In this document: positions 1 to 8,629 of the stretch, piece by piece | Layout of the letters: every line of letters starts with the position of its first letter | Numbering within the stretch: position 1 is the stretch's first letter | Source of the DNA: Herbaspirillum rubrisubalbicans | GTDB lineage: Bacteria; Pseudomonadota; Gammaproteobacteria; Burkholderiales; Burkholderiaceae_D | Length of the DNA stretch: 64,000 nucleotides | Assembly (NCBI RefSeq): GCF_003719195.1 | Contig: NZ_CP024996.1 | Span: 3,224,001 to 3,288,000 of the forward strand | Reading direction: 5' to 3' | The notes under the pieces: generated by a model | Databases searched by the model: none | Told to the model about the DNA's origin: nothing | What the model saw: only the letters and a program-made list of their open reading frames with translations | Translations under genes and position numbers: made by a program

Positions 1-159
1 CACATGCTTCACATCCTTGATGCTGCCCGTGGGTGAGGACGGGGCAATGGCCAAGGCCTTGCGGATACTGGCCGGCAGGCTCGACAAGGCCAGCGCCGCG
101 CCGCCCGAGCGGGCAGCGGCCTTGAGGAAATTGCGGCGGCCATAGGGGTTTCTTTTCAT
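1..159 (-). CDS. Phosphocholine-specific phospholipase C, N-terminal 53 residues (runs off left edge)
   Basis: Only the first 53 codons lie in the window. The reading frame starts MKRNPYGRRNFLKAAARSG, a twin-arginine (Tat) signal, and continues through LSSLPASIRKALAIAP into GSIKDVKHV. That is the typical entry into the catalytic domain of non-haemolytic, phosphatidylcholine-preferring phospholipase C. The family hydrolyses phosphatidylcholine to diacylglycerol and phosphocholine after folded export by Tat. I chose the ATG at 159 because GAGG lies 9 bases upstream; in-frame ATGs at 165 and 168 are alternatives. It begins 25 bp after tonB on the same strand, so it is probably the last part of the receptor-exbBD-tonB operon. 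Metal ligands and the catalytic domain are outside the window, so the family call rests on the signal and the conserved entry motif. Confidence 0.75.
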   Translation of the reverse strand, partial: MKRNPYGRRNFLKAAARSGGAALALSSLPASIRKALAIAPSSPTGSIKDVKHV

Positions 160-184
160 CGACATCATCCTCGATTGCTCATTC

Positions 185-886
185 TCAGTTCAGGCTGAAG
201 CGCAGTTCGACCTCGCCCAACACCGGTTCATCGGTACGCGAGAACTTCCATTGCATCAGCGCCTTGGTGGCGGCCTGGTCAAACAGCTTGGCCGGCTGGG
301 CGCGCACGATCTTGACCGCACTGACCGAGCCATCCTTCTCGATGGTCACGTGCGCCACCACCACGCCTTCGGTATTGCTGGCCAGGGCCTTGGGGGGGTA
401 ATCCGGCTCCACCCGCAGCAGCGGCACCAGTCCGCGCCTGACCGCACCCGCGTCAACCTTGGGCGGAACCGGTGCTGGCGGCGCACTCGGGGCGGCCGGT
501 TTGGCAGCCACGGCTGGGCTGGGCGGCGGTGCGGCTTGCGCGACCGGGGCCGGCTCTTGCGGCACGGGTTGCGCTTTGGCCTGCGGCGTTGGCGTTGGCG
601 CCGGCTTGGGCTTGGGTGTGGGCTTGGGCGGCTTAGGGGTGGGCGGCGGCGGTACCGGCGGCGCCGGTTCCGGCAGCGGCGGGGCCTCGGCGATGGTGAC
701 CAGCTTCATCACCTTGACCGGCTCCGGTACCGGTTCGGGCACATGGGCCTGCGGCCAGCCCAGCCACACGATGGCCACTTCAATGGCCACCGCCACGGCG
801 ATGGCCAACGGCCAGCGCAGCGCAGCACCACCCTGGAAGGCAGGCGCCATCCCGTGGCGCGGCAGGGTCAGGGAATCACTCATCAT
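185..886 (-). CDS. tonB: TonB energy-transducing protein
   Basis: Periplasm-spanning protein that passes proton-motive energy from ExbB/ExbD to outer-membrane receptors. About 233 residues: a short cytoplasmic N-terminus, one membrane anchor (about residues 22-40), a long Pro/Ala/Lys-rich spacer with PPTPKPPKPTPKPKPAPTP-like repeats, and a C-terminal TonB domain with the VEPDYPPKAL and WKFSR blocks. The frame extends further upstream, but that stretch is an artefact of overlap with exbD. I chose the ATG at 886 (MMSDSL), preceded by a GAG element 6 bases upstream; 892 and 883 are alternatives. It follows exbD by 7 bp. The location directly behind a receptor suggests a dedicated rather than housekeeping TonB. 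Confidence 0.93.
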   Translation of the reverse strand: MMSDSLTLPRHGMAPAFQGGAALRWPLAIAVAVAIEVAIVWLGWPQAHVPEPVPEPVKVMKLVTIAEAPPLPEPAPPVPPPPTPKPPKPTPKPKPAPTPTPQAKAQPVPQEPAPVAQAAPPPSPAVAAKPAAPSAPPAPVPPKVDAGAVRRGLVPLLRVEPDYPPKALASNTEGVVVAHVTIEKDGSVSAVKIVRAQPAKLFDQAATKALMQWKFSRTDEPVLGEVELRFSLN

Positions 887-893
887 GGCCATC

Positions 894-1292
894 TCAATGC
901 TTGGCGGCGATGCCGATGTCTTCCACTCCGGCCTCGCGCGCCACATCCATGACGTGCAACAGGTTTTCCAGCGAGACGTCCTTGTCGCCAGCCACCAGCA
1001 CTTCCAGCTTGGCCGTCTGCGCCCGCTCCTTGAGTTCGCCCACCAGCGCATCGTGCTGGACCGGCTTGCCCTCGAAGAACATCTCGCCTTGCTGGTTGAC
1101 CACGATGGTCAGCGATTTGCTGGGCAGCGTGGCGGCGCTGGCGGCTTGCGGTACATTGATCTTCAGTCCGCTGACATCGATCATCTTCAACATGGTCACC
1201 ATGAAGAAAATCAGCAAGAACATCATGATGTCGATCATCGGGATGATCTCGATATGCGGCTCATCCGATTGCAGGTAACGGGTGCGGCTCAT
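894..1292 (-). CDS. exbD: Biopolymer transport protein ExbD
   Basis: Inner-membrane proton-channel component of the ExbB-ExbD-TonB motor, 132 residues. It has a short cytoplasmic tail, one transmembrane helix at about residues 17-35 with the essential membrane aspartate (D21, in IPMIDIMMFLLIFF), and a periplasmic domain ending in AGVEDIGIAAKH. Length and order match ExbD (about 135-140 residues). The start overlaps the exbB stop by 4 bp, so translation is coupled. It sits between exbB and tonB in the same operon. Confidence 0.95.
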   Translation of the reverse strand: MSRTRYLQSDEPHIEIIPMIDIMMFLLIFFMVTMLKMIDVSGLKINVPQAASAATLPSKSLTIVVNQQGEMFFEGKPVQHDALVGELKERAQTAKLEVLVAGDKDVSLENLLHVMDVAREAGVEDIGIAAKH

Positions 1293-2014
1293 GATGCGGC
1301 TCCAGCGTAAGCCACATCGGCTACGCGCTTGATGACGCTCTTGCCCTGCGCTGCACCCTGGGCATCGGCGGCTTGACGCACGATGATCGATTCTTCATAC
1401 AGGCAATGTTGCTTGATGAAGACCAGCTTGATCAGATCCAGCTCCAGCAAGGCCAGGCGCACGCGCTTGGCGAAATAGCTGTTGGCCGCCACCCCGGCAA
1501 TGGCCACCAGCAGGCCACAACCGGTGGCCAGCAGCGAGTGGCCGATGCCGTTGGTGACCGCGCCGCTGCTGCTGCCGGCAGTGCCCAGCACGTTGAAGGA
1601 TTCGGTGATGCCGATGATGGTGCCCAGCAGACCGATCAGCGGACCCAGTGTGATGGCCGCACCCAGCAACCACAGCGAGCGATCCAGTTCGGGCATGGTG
1701 CGCACGATGCTCTCATCGATGTAACGCTCCATGGCCTCGCCCGAGGCCAGCGCCCGGGATTCGACCGAAGCCTGCAGGGTCGGGCCGAAGATGGTGCTGC
1801 GATAGCGTTGGACGATGTCCTGCAGCGCGGCAGTATTCTGATGGTCGGCTTGTGTGAGCGCCTCGTCGATGCGCTTGCCCGAAGGCAGGCAGCGCGCGAA
1901 GAAGATGAAGCGCTCGACCGAGACGGCCAGCACCACCAGCAGCAGCAGGGCCAGGATGGGAATGATGCCCATCGATTGGCGGCTCAATTCCAGGAGTTGT
2001 TCAAGATTGGACAT
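1289..2014 (-). CDS. exbB: Biopolymer transport protein ExbB (MotA/TolQ/ExbB family)
   Basis: Pentameric inner-membrane proton-channel subunit of the TonB motor, 241 residues. An N-terminal transmembrane helix (about 15-38, IIPILALLLLVVLAVSVERF) is followed by a cytoplasmic loop and the conserved MotA/TolQ/ExbB block with GPLIGLLGTIIGITESF and the GIGHSLLATGCGLLVAI helix. It follows the receptor gene by 53 bp and overlaps exbD by 4 bp. The C-terminus extends about 40 residues past the last helix. Confidence 0.95.
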   Translation of the reverse strand: MSNLEQLLELSRQSMGIIPILALLLLVVLAVSVERFIFFARCLPSGKRIDEALTQADHQNTAALQDIVQRYRSTIFGPTLQASVESRALASGEAMERYIDESIVRTMPELDRSLWLLGAAITLGPLIGLLGTIIGITESFNVLGTAGSSSGAVTNGIGHSLLATGCGLLVAIAGVAANSYFAKRVRLALLELDLIKLVFIKQHCLYEESIIVRQAADAQGAAQGKSVIKRVADVAYAGAAS

Positions 2015-2067
2015 GGCATTTCCTTACAGGGGGAGGTACAAGGGGAAGTCAAATGAAACCAGTTGCA

Positions 2068-4866
2068 TCACAGGTTCTTGGGGCTGTAGTTCACGCCGAC
2101 CCAGATCATCCGGCCCATGGAGAAGGTGTCCTTGAGCAGATCCTTGTTGGGACCGGTGACGCTGGTGACCGGCGAATTGGTCAGGTTGGCCACCTCGGCG
2201 AAGGCGCGCCAGCCATTGCCCAAGTCGTAGCGGGCCTGCAGGTCGATCTGCTTGCGCGCCTGCCAGTAGACGTCCTGGCTGGGCAGGCTGGCGTCCACCA
2301 GGCGCAGGCTGCGACCGGTCCAGTTGTAGGCGGCCGAGAGATCGAGCTTCTGGTAGTTGTAGAACACGGTCAGGTTGCGGATCTGGTCGGGCTGGTTGAC
2401 CAGGTTGTTGATGGTGCGAGTACTGCCGTTGCTGGTGGCGGCGTTGAGGCGGCCATTGAGGAAGCTGATATTGGCCGAGAAGCCCAGACCCTGCAGCAGC
2501 GGGCTGATCCAGCCCAGCGAGTTCTGCACGTAGCTCAGTTCCACGCCATTGATCTTGGAGCTGGAAGCGTTGACCGGCTGGGTGATCGAAGCAGCGCGGG
2601 TGGCACCGTTGTAGAACAGGCTGCCCTGGCTGGAGAGGGTGTAGATCTCGTTCTTGATCTTCTTGTTGAACAGCGCCAGCGAAACCAGGTTGGAATTGGG
2701 CAGGTACCACTCGGCCGAGACATCGAGGTTGTTCGATTCACGCGGCTTGATGTCCGGGTTGCCCTGGGTCACCGACACCGAGCCATCGGTGTTCTGGCTG
2801 ATGGTGGTGTTGGGGGCATAGGCGTCGAAGTTGGGGCGGCCGATGGTCTGGCTGGCGGCGAACTTCAATTTCAGGGCATCGGTGGCGTTGACGATCAGCG
2901 AGGCCGCTGGCAACAGGTAGTTGTAGCTGGAATCCTTGGTCTGCGAGACCCAGCTGGTGGCGCCATTGGTCACACTGCGCACGTTGCCGGTGGTGGACAG
3001 GTTGGTGTTGTCCTGACGCAGGCCAAAGAGCGTACTCCAGCCATCGGTGCGGTAGGAAGCCATCGCATACAGGGCTGCGGTCTGTTCGCTGTGCGAGTAA
3101 TTGCTTTGCAGACTGTTGATGCTGTTGGCGCTGCTGGCGGCAATCTGGTTCTGGTTGGCCGCGAACTGCTGCCAGGCCTGCGGGCCATTGACCAGGATGA
3201 AGGGCAAGCCGCCGCTATAAGGCATGATGGTGCCCGAGACGAAACCGTTGCCCACCATGTTCAGCCCCCCTGAGGTAGGGAAATACTGGTTGTTGACATA
3301 GTCGTAGCTATGCTCCAGGCGCCGGTAATCCACCCCCACGCCAGCACCCAGGCCGCGTGCATCCTGGTCCATGTTCCAGCGGTAATCCAGCTTCACGTCA
3401 CCCACCTGGTCATCGATCTTGACCATTTCCTTGCGCCAGTAATAGGCCTGCCAGTTGTTCAGGTTGGTGAAGTTGGAAGGATTGTTCAGTGCCACCGAAG
3501 GCTCGAAGCCGGCGGTGTTGTAGCTCATGCCCAGCGCATTGGTGCCGCTCAACACAGGTGCCGAACCGGCGCCCGGATAGGTGTAGTTGGCGAAGATGTA
3601 CTTGGCCAGTTGACGGGGTTCGCGGTGCTGGGCTTGCGAGAAGGACGAACGCAGCGACAGCACCTGGTTATCGTCCAGCTTCCAGTCCAGGCCGCCCTGC
3701 AGTGCAGAGACGGTGCGCTTGACAGTAGAGGCGGCATAGCCGGCTTCGGCCTCGCCGCGGGCAAACTGGCCGCTGGTGGCGGTCTGGTTCAGGACCGGGT
3801 TATTGCCGGTGCTGCGGCTGTCATCGATGAAGGTTTCATTGCGCAGGATATGGGTGGAATCATTGTTGTAGCCGAATCCCACGAAACCATACAGATCCGG
3901 CGTGAAGCGCCCTTCCAGCTTGGCATTGAAGCCACTGGTCTCGGTGTTCTTCAGGTGCTGCCAGTACTTGAACTGCTGCGGCACCGGGAAGCCGTTACCG
4001 GTATTGGGGCCGCCCGAGGACGCCGGGTTGGCGATGCTGCCGTTGGGGTTGTAGTAGTTGTAGAAGATGTTATCGGTGGTCATGTGACCGATGGAGACCG
4101 TGTTTTCCTTCTCGAAGTTGGCCGAGACCACGTAGCCGAAGCGATGATCCGGACCGAAGGTATTGCTGAAGCTCACATCCGACTTCTTGGCCAGACCATC
4201 GGCGCCCGAAGTCACCTTGCCGCTGCCGGCGGCATGACCGACCGCCCCGGTGGCGCTGAAATAGGGCTTGCCACCATTATCGAAGGCGCTGCGGCCAACG
4301 ATGTTGACCGAGCCACCGACCGCATTGGGGTCCATGTCGGGCGTCCAGGTCTTGAAGACCTGCACTTCCTTGACCATCGAGGCCGGCAGCATATTGGTGC
4401 GGGGGCTGCGGGTGGTCTGGTCGACCGAGGCCATGGGCGCGCCATCGATAGTGACATTGTTATAGCTGCCATCCAGGCCGCGGATAGCGATGAATTGCGC
4501 CTTGTCACGACCGTTCACGTTGTCCGGGTTAAAACTGACCGATACCCCCGCTACGCGCTTGACCACGTCCGTGACAGTAGAGTCCGGCAGGCGCTCCACC
4601 TGCTCGCGGGTGACGCTATCCATGACGCGGTCTTCCACTTCCTTGCCGGCCACCGCCGCGCTGCTCTGGCTGCGCTTGCGCGTGACCACCACGCTGTCCA
4701 AGCGTTTGACGCTGCCATCCTGGGCGGCCGGCGCATCGCTGGCCTGGGCCGCGCCGGTGGCCGGCACATCGTCGGCGGCGCGCGCCAGCATCGGCAGCAC
4801 CGACAAGATGGCCAGGCTCATCAATGACAAACGTAGATAGTGGTGACATTGGCTGCGGTAAGACAT
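2068..4866 (-). CDS. TonB-dependent outer-membrane receptor, probably for a carbon compound
   Basis: Large 932-residue outer-membrane active transporter. Visible are a signal peptide (about 1-31, ending MLARAADDVP), a short linker with a candidate TonB box (LDSVVVTRKR), a plug domain with the IRGLDGSYNNVTIDG block, and a long beta-barrel ending MIWVGVNYSPKNL. The style (VERLPDSTVTDVVKRVAGVSVS, then IRGLDGSYNNVTIDGAPM) matches the large receptor group found in carbohydrate-type loci of xanthomonads, not siderophore receptors. I chose the ATG at 4866, preceded by AGGGGAAATAAC. A divergent LacI regulator and a Ugp-like importer, plus exbBD-tonB downstream, support a dedicated nutrient-uptake role. 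The substrate cannot be read from sequence. Confidence 0.9.
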   Translation of the reverse strand: MSYRSQCHHYLRLSLMSLAILSVLPMLARAADDVPATGAAQASDAPAAQDGSVKRLDSVVVTRKRSQSSAAVAGKEVEDRVMDSVTREQVERLPDSTVTDVVKRVAGVSVSFNPDNVNGRDKAQFIAIRGLDGSYNNVTIDGAPMASVDQTTRSPRTNMLPASMVKEVQVFKTWTPDMDPNAVGGSVNIVGRSAFDNGGKPYFSATGAVGHAAGSGKVTSGADGLAKKSDVSFSNTFGPDHRFGYVVSANFEKENTVSIGHMTTDNIFYNYYNPNGSIANPASSGGPNTGNGFPVPQQFKYWQHLKNTETSGFNAKLEGRFTPDLYGFVGFGYNNDSTHILRNETFIDDSRSTGNNPVLNQTATSGQFARGEAEAGYAASTVKRTVSALQGGLDWKLDDNQVLSLRSSFSQAQHREPRQLAKYIFANYTYPGAGSAPVLSGTNALGMSYNTAGFEPSVALNNPSNFTNLNNWQAYYWRKEMVKIDDQVGDVKLDYRWNMDQDARGLGAGVGVDYRRLEHSYDYVNNQYFPTSGGLNMVGNGFVSGTIMPYSGGLPFILVNGPQAWQQFAANQNQIAASSANSINSLQSNYSHSEQTAALYAMASYRTDGWSTLFGLRQDNTNLSTTGNVRSVTNGATSWVSQTKDSSYNYLLPAASLIVNATDALKLKFAASQTIGRPNFDAYAPNTTISQNTDGSVSVTQGNPDIKPRESNNLDVSAEWYLPNSNLVSLALFNKKIKNEIYTLSSQGSLFYNGATRAASITQPVNASSSKINGVELSYVQNSLGWISPLLQGLGFSANISFLNGRLNAATSNGSTRTINNLVNQPDQIRNLTVFYNYQKLDLSAAYNWTGRSLRLVDASLPSQDVYWQARKQIDLQARYDLGNGWRAFAEVANLTNSPVTSVTGPNKDLLKDTFSMGRMIWVGVNYSPKNL

Positions 4867-4986
4867 GTTATTTCCCCTGAAAAGCAAATCGTGGCTAAGG
4901 TGGTGACCAAAGTGGCGAAACTGACGGAAGTGACAAAGACGCAGCCAGCAAGGCTTGGAGACCGGCTGCGTATCGTATCAATTAAA

Positions 4987-4998
4987 TAGAACGTTCTA
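4987..4998. promoter_or_regulatory. Candidate LacI-family operator O1
   Basis: Perfect 12-bp palindrome TAGAACGTTCTA, with near-symmetry extending a few bases further on both sides. It shares the central GAACGTTC with the second site 95 bp away. An even-length palindrome with a central CG is the usual shape of LacI/GalR-family operators. It lies 121 bp upstream of the receptor start and touches a TTTAAT -10-like element, a position suited to repression. Confidence 0.65.
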
Positions 4999-5081
4999 AT
5001 TCAAAGAGAAAAAAAGTGGCCTTCTTTACATCGAATGGCCTCTCCAGTTCTTTTTTGCAATTTATTCGCTCTTGCTTTACA

Positions 5082-5095
5082 TTGGAACGTTCCAA
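5082..5095. promoter_or_regulatory. Candidate LacI-family operator O2
   Basis: Perfect 14-bp palindrome TTGGAACGTTCCAA with the same GAACGTTC core as the site at 4987. It lies on the lacI-proximal side, 200 bp before the regulator ATG. The centre-to-centre distance to O1 is about 96 bp (roughly nine helical turns), compatible with looping or with separate control of the two divergent operons. Confidence 0.65.
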
Positions 5096-5294
5096 CTACC
5101 GCTATTCTCGCGAAGATTTATGACCTCGTGATTACATCTGGCCGCAGCGCAGAAAAACATTTTTGTGCCTGTTGCACAAAGCGTCATATATGATTGCGCT
5201 GCCCGGCCAGCCGCCGCACCAGGGCTGCCCACCATTGCTGAATCATCATGAAACACCTCCACGGATCGCATTCACCGCTGTACCTGCCCCAGTC

Positions 5295-6392
5295 ATGACC
5301 CGCCTCACCATCAAGGACGTCGCCAAGGCTGCCGGCGTGAGTTTCCAGACGGTCTCGCTGGTGCTGAACCACCCCGAGAAAGTGGCCCCCAAGACGCGCG
5401 AGCTGGTGCAAAGCGCCATCGATGCGCTCAATTTCATTCCCAACGTGGCCGCGCGCTCGCTGCGCAACATCTCCACCAAGACCCTGGCTTGCGTGATGTT
5501 CAACGGTTCGTCCTACGACGAACGTTCCGAGCGCACCCAGGACACCCACTACCACAACGTGGTGCAAACCCTGACCCGCGCCGCCGACCGCGCCGGCTAT
5601 ACGCTGCTGCAACGTAACCTGATGCGCGAGGATGAAGCCTCGCTGGTCTACGTGCGCGACCTGTTCCTGGCCGGGCGCATCGACGGCATGATCGCCATGG
5701 TCAACCGGGCCGGTAATCCGGTGGTGGCCGAACTGCACCGGCTGGGTTATCCCTGCGTGGTCTATGGCATGGCCGATCCGGTCTGTCACCACGTGGTGCA
5801 ATCGGATCGCCAGGCCGGCCTGGCGGTGGTGGAACACCTGTACCGCACCGGCTGCCGCAAGATCGCCCTGGTCACCGGCCCACAAAAGGACCACCTGCCC
5901 GGCAAGTCGCGCGAGGATGGCGTGCCCACCTCCAGCGAGGCACGCTATTTCGGTTATCTGGATGGACTGGAAAAATGCGGTCTGACGCCGCACCCGGAAT
6001 GGATAGTCACCGGCGACTGGTCGCTGGAGAGTGGCTATCGCGCCGCCGCCCAGCTATGCCACCAGGCCGAACGGCCCGATGCCATCTTCCTGGGCAATGA
6101 CCGCATGGCGCTGGGCGCGCTCAAGGCGCTCTACGACCTGGGCGTGAAAGTGCCGCACGAGATCAGCGTGGTCGGCTTCGACAACATGCGCTATGACGAC
6201 TTCAGCATCCCCTCGCTCACCAGCGTGGATGCCCCCATGCTGGACATGTGCGAATTCGCCGTGCGGCTGCTGCTGGAACACATCGGGCAGCGCGGCCAGC
6301 GCAAAACGGACGGCGGTGAACCCGCGACCCTGGTGCAGAAAGTGTTCTCGACCCACCTGGTCATCCGCGACAGTACCCGCCCCATCATGTGA
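5295..6392 (+). CDS. LacI/GalR-family transcriptional regulator
   Basis: 365-residue DNA-binding regulator. The N-terminal helix-turn-helix reads MTRLTIKDVAKAAGVSFQTV and is followed by the hinge helix (VAARSLRN) and a periplasmic-binding-protein-like effector domain containing the DAIFLGNDRMALGAL and ISVVGFDNMRYDDFSIPSL blocks. The frame is open further upstream, but the ATG at 5295 starts exactly at the conserved LacI N-terminus. It lies head-to-head with the receptor operon. Its stop overlaps the GTG start of the binding protein by 4 bp, so it is in the importer operon. The probable role is repression of both directions through the GAACGTTC palindromes, relieved by a sugar or polyol-like ligand. 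Confidence 0.93.
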   Translation: MTRLTIKDVAKAAGVSFQTVSLVLNHPEKVAPKTRELVQSAIDALNFIPNVAARSLRNISTKTLACVMFNGSSYDERSERTQDTHYHNVVQTLTRAADRAGYTLLQRNLMREDEASLVYVRDLFLAGRIDGMIAMVNRAGNPVVAELHRLGYPCVVYGMADPVCHHVVQSDRQAGLAVVEHLYRTGCRKIALVTGPQKDHLPGKSREDGVPTSSEARYFGYLDGLEKCGLTPHPEWIVTGDWSLESGYRAAAQLCHQAERPDAIFLGNDRMALGALKALYDLGVKVPHEISVVGFDNMRYDDFSIPSLTSVDAPMLDMCEFAVRLLLEHIGQRGQRKTDGGEPATLVQKVFSTHLVIRDSTRPIM

Positions 6393-7732
6393 AGACCCTG
6401 CGCATCCCCTGCCGACCGTGGCATCGCTCCTCACTGCTCGTACTGGCACTGGGGCTGTGCCTGCTGCTGGTCATGCCACGGGCACCAGCCGCCAACTTCG
6501 AATTCTGGAGCAGCCACGCCGGCGCCACGGCCGCTGCGGTGCGCCAGCTCTGCGCCGGCTTCAATGCGGCCCAGCACCAGCATCACGTGCGTTGCGTCAT
6601 CCCCGGCACCTACGAGCAGACCATGCAAAAGACCATCGCCGCCTATCGCGCCGGGCAGCAACCGGCGCTGGTGGAAATCTATGACGTGGGCACGCTGGAC
6701 ATGATGTTGAGCGGCGCCATCGTCCCGGTGCACCAGTTGATGGCCGAGCATGGCCAGGTGGTGGACTGGCAGGACTACCTGCCGGCCATCCGCAGCTACT
6801 ACACCGATGCCCAGGGCCAGTTCGACTCCTTGCCCTTCAATGTCTCCACCGCCGTGCTCTATCTCAACACCGACCGGCTACGCCGCGCGGGCATCAGCAC
6901 GTTGCCGGCCACCTGGGGCGAACTGGAACAAGCCGCCCGCCAGCTGCGCGCAGCCGGCCAGGCCTGTCCGCTGGTGAGCGACTTCAATCCCTGGATCATG
7001 CTGGAACAGGTCAGCACCATCGAAGGCGCGCCCATCGCCGACCAGGACAATGGTCACCTGGGCTTGTCCCGCCATTACCTGTTCGATCAGGGCCTGCACC
7101 TGCGCTTCATGCAAGAAGTCTTGCGCTGGTACCGCCAGCATCTGCTGGTGCAAGGCGCAGCCACCCGCGCCGGAGGTCATACGCTAGCCTTCACCACCGG
7201 TGAATGCGCCATGCTGCTGGACTCCAGCAGTGCCTGGGATGCCGTGGCCAAGAGCGGGCTGAAGAACGTCGCGGTACGGCCGCTGCCGATCCATGCCGAC
7301 AGCACGCGCCACAACAGCGTACCGGGCGGGGCCTCGTTATGGGTGATGAAAGGCTTCAGCCGCGAGGTCTATGCGGCGGTGGCCGCGTTCATCGCCTACC
7401 TGCAGCAACCGCAGAACCAGCTCATGCTGGTGCGCCAGACCGGCTACCTGCCGGTGACGCGCCAGGTAGCAGCACAGATCATGGATGACGCCAGCGGCTA
7501 TCCGCCCTCGGTCGTGGCCGGCATCCATTCGCTCGATACCGCGGCCAGGCAATGCGGCGTCGGCCCGCGCCTGGGATTTTTCCCGCAACTGCGGCTGGCC
7601 TGGACCGAACAGGTGCAGACCGCCCTGGCCGGCGAACAGGACATGCGCCAGGCCCTGGCCCGTGCACGACAGCGCGGTGATGGTCTGCTGCAGCGTTTTC
7701 GCCGCACCTATGCCGCACCGGTCTCCCCCTGA
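6389..7732 (+). CDS. ABC transporter periplasmic binding protein, UgpB-like
   Basis: 447-residue extracellular solute-binding protein (family 1). The GTG start at 6389 overlaps the regulator stop (GTGA) and gives a proper signal peptide, with a hydrophobic core LLVLALGLCLLLV and a cut near APAAN. Blocks such as GTYEQTMQKTIAAYRAGQQP, EIYDVGTLDMMLSGAIVPV and SLPFNVSTAVLYLNTDRL closely resemble UgpB, which binds sn-glycerol 3-phosphate and glycerophosphocholine. Related members bind oligosaccharides, so the ligand stays open. It is followed by two permease genes. The phospholipase C on the other arm makes a glycerophosphodiester-type ligand worth testing. Confidence 0.88.
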   Translation: MKTLRIPCRPWHRSSLLVLALGLCLLLVMPRAPAANFEFWSSHAGATAAAVRQLCAGFNAAQHQHHVRCVIPGTYEQTMQKTIAAYRAGQQPALVEIYDVGTLDMMLSGAIVPVHQLMAEHGQVVDWQDYLPAIRSYYTDAQGQFDSLPFNVSTAVLYLNTDRLRRAGISTLPATWGELEQAARQLRAAGQACPLVSDFNPWIMLEQVSTIEGAPIADQDNGHLGLSRHYLFDQGLHLRFMQEVLRWYRQHLLVQGAATRAGGHTLAFTTGECAMLLDSSSAWDAVAKSGLKNVAVRPLPIHADSTRHNSVPGGASLWVMKGFSREVYAAVAAFIAYLQQPQNQLMLVRQTGYLPVTRQVAAQIMDDASGYPPSVVAGIHSLDTAARQCGVGPRLGFFPQLRLAWTEQVQTALAGEQDMRQALARARQRGDGLLQRFRRTYAAPVSP

Positions 7733-7750
7733 AGCACCATCCTACCCATC

Positions 7751-8629
7751 ATGAACCAACGTCCCGCCTTCCCTGATCGCTGGTTTCCGCTACTGCTGGC
7801 CACGCCACAGATGCTGATCGTGTTCCTGTTCTTCCTGTGGCCGGCCATCAAGGCCATTGCCTGGTCGCTGTACCTGGTGCGCCCGTTCGGCAATGGCTCG
7901 GTGTTCGTGGGACTGGACAATTACCTGCGCATCCTCAGCGACGACGCCTTCTATGGTTCGCTGCGCGCCACCCTGGTGTTTACTGCCGGCAGCACGCTGC
8001 TGGCCGTGGGCATGGCCCTGGCGCTGGCAGCCTGCCTGGAACTGGACGTGCGCTGCAAACGGCTCTTGCGCAGCATCTTCATCTGGCCCTACGCGGTGGC
8101 CGGGGTGGTGATCGGCATCGTGCTCAAGGTGCTCATCAATCCGGTCACCGGCGCCCTGGCCTTTCTCAACCATACCTGGCCGGGCCTGTGGGCACCCCAT
8201 CTCTATGGCGAACAAGCCATGCTGGTACTGATCCTGGCCTTCGCCTGGACCCAGGTGCCGCTGAACTTCATCCTTTTTTCGGCGGCCCTGCAGCGCATCC
8301 CGGTCGATCTGCTGGGGGCGGCCGCCATCGATGGTGCCGGGCCCTGGCGGCGCTTTGCCGACATCCAGTTGCCCATGATCGCCCCGGCCCTGCTGCTGGC
8401 CTGCGTGATCAACGTGATCGAAGCCTTCACCCACGGTTTCGGCCTGGTTGATGCGCTGACCCAGGGTGGTCCCGGCCGCAGCACCGCGATCCTGGCCTAC
8501 CAGATCTATTCGGATGGTTTCATCGGGCTGGACCTGTCGGGCTCCTCGGCCCTGTCGGTGATCCTGATGCTGTTCATCGTGGCGCTGACGCTGTTGCAGC
8601 TACGCTTTTTCCGCCAAGGAGGATGGTGA
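7751..8629 (+). CDS. ABC transporter permease, UgpA/MalF-like
   Basis: 292-residue inner-membrane permease with six predicted helices. The binding-protein-dependent transport signature is visible as the EAA-type loop DLLGAAAIDGAGPWRRFADIQ (about residues 187-207), which contacts the ATPase. The N-terminal FPLLLATPQMLIVFLFFLWP is typical of UgpA. It starts 18 bp after the binding protein, and its stop overlaps the start of the partner permease (TGATG). Predicted to form the transmembrane heterodimer with the next gene product. Confidence 0.9.
   Translation: MNQRPAFPDRWFPLLLATPQMLIVFLFFLWPAIKAIAWSLYLVRPFGNGSVFVGLDNYLRILSDDAFYGSLRATLVFTAGSTLLAVGMALALAACLELDVRCKRLLRSIFIWPYAVAGVVIGIVLKVLINPVTGALAFLNHTWPGLWAPHLYGEQAMLVLILAFAWTQVPLNFILFSAALQRIPVDLLGAAAIDGAGPWRRFADIQLPMIAPALLLACVINVIEAFTHGFGLVDALTQGGPGRSTAILAYQIYSDGFIGLDLSGSSALSVILMLFIVALTLLQLRFFRQGGW

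Larger units (their letters stand above)
4867..5294. promoter_or_regulatory. Divergent control region between receptor operon and lacI-like gene
   Basis: 428 bp without a gene. It is clearly more AT-rich than its surroundings between about 4980 and 5180 and contains two palindromes sharing the core GAACGTTC (listed separately). On the minus strand TTTAAT (4981-4986) lies directly next to the left palindrome and is a plausible -10 for the receptor operon. On the plus strand TTTACA (5076-5081) and TATTCT (5103-5108) flank the right palindrome, but their 21-bp spacing is too long for a standard sigma-70 pair. Exact promoters are therefore uncertain. Confidence 0.6.

Noticed and set aside
251..1310. 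Long plus-strand open frames opposite tonB, exbD and exbB
   Set aside because: They are antisense shadows of GC-rich genes with low-complexity His/Arg/Gly content. The minus-strand proteins are clear family members.
2053..4827. Long plus-strand open frames opposite the TonB-dependent receptor
   Set aside because: Their length comes only from the GC bias of the opposite strand; no recognisable domains or ribosome-binding sites.
4921..4950. Pho box near the receptor start (GTCAC and GTCAG repeats)
   Set aside because: The two half-sites are 9 bp apart instead of 11 and match poorly, so PhoB control cannot be claimed.
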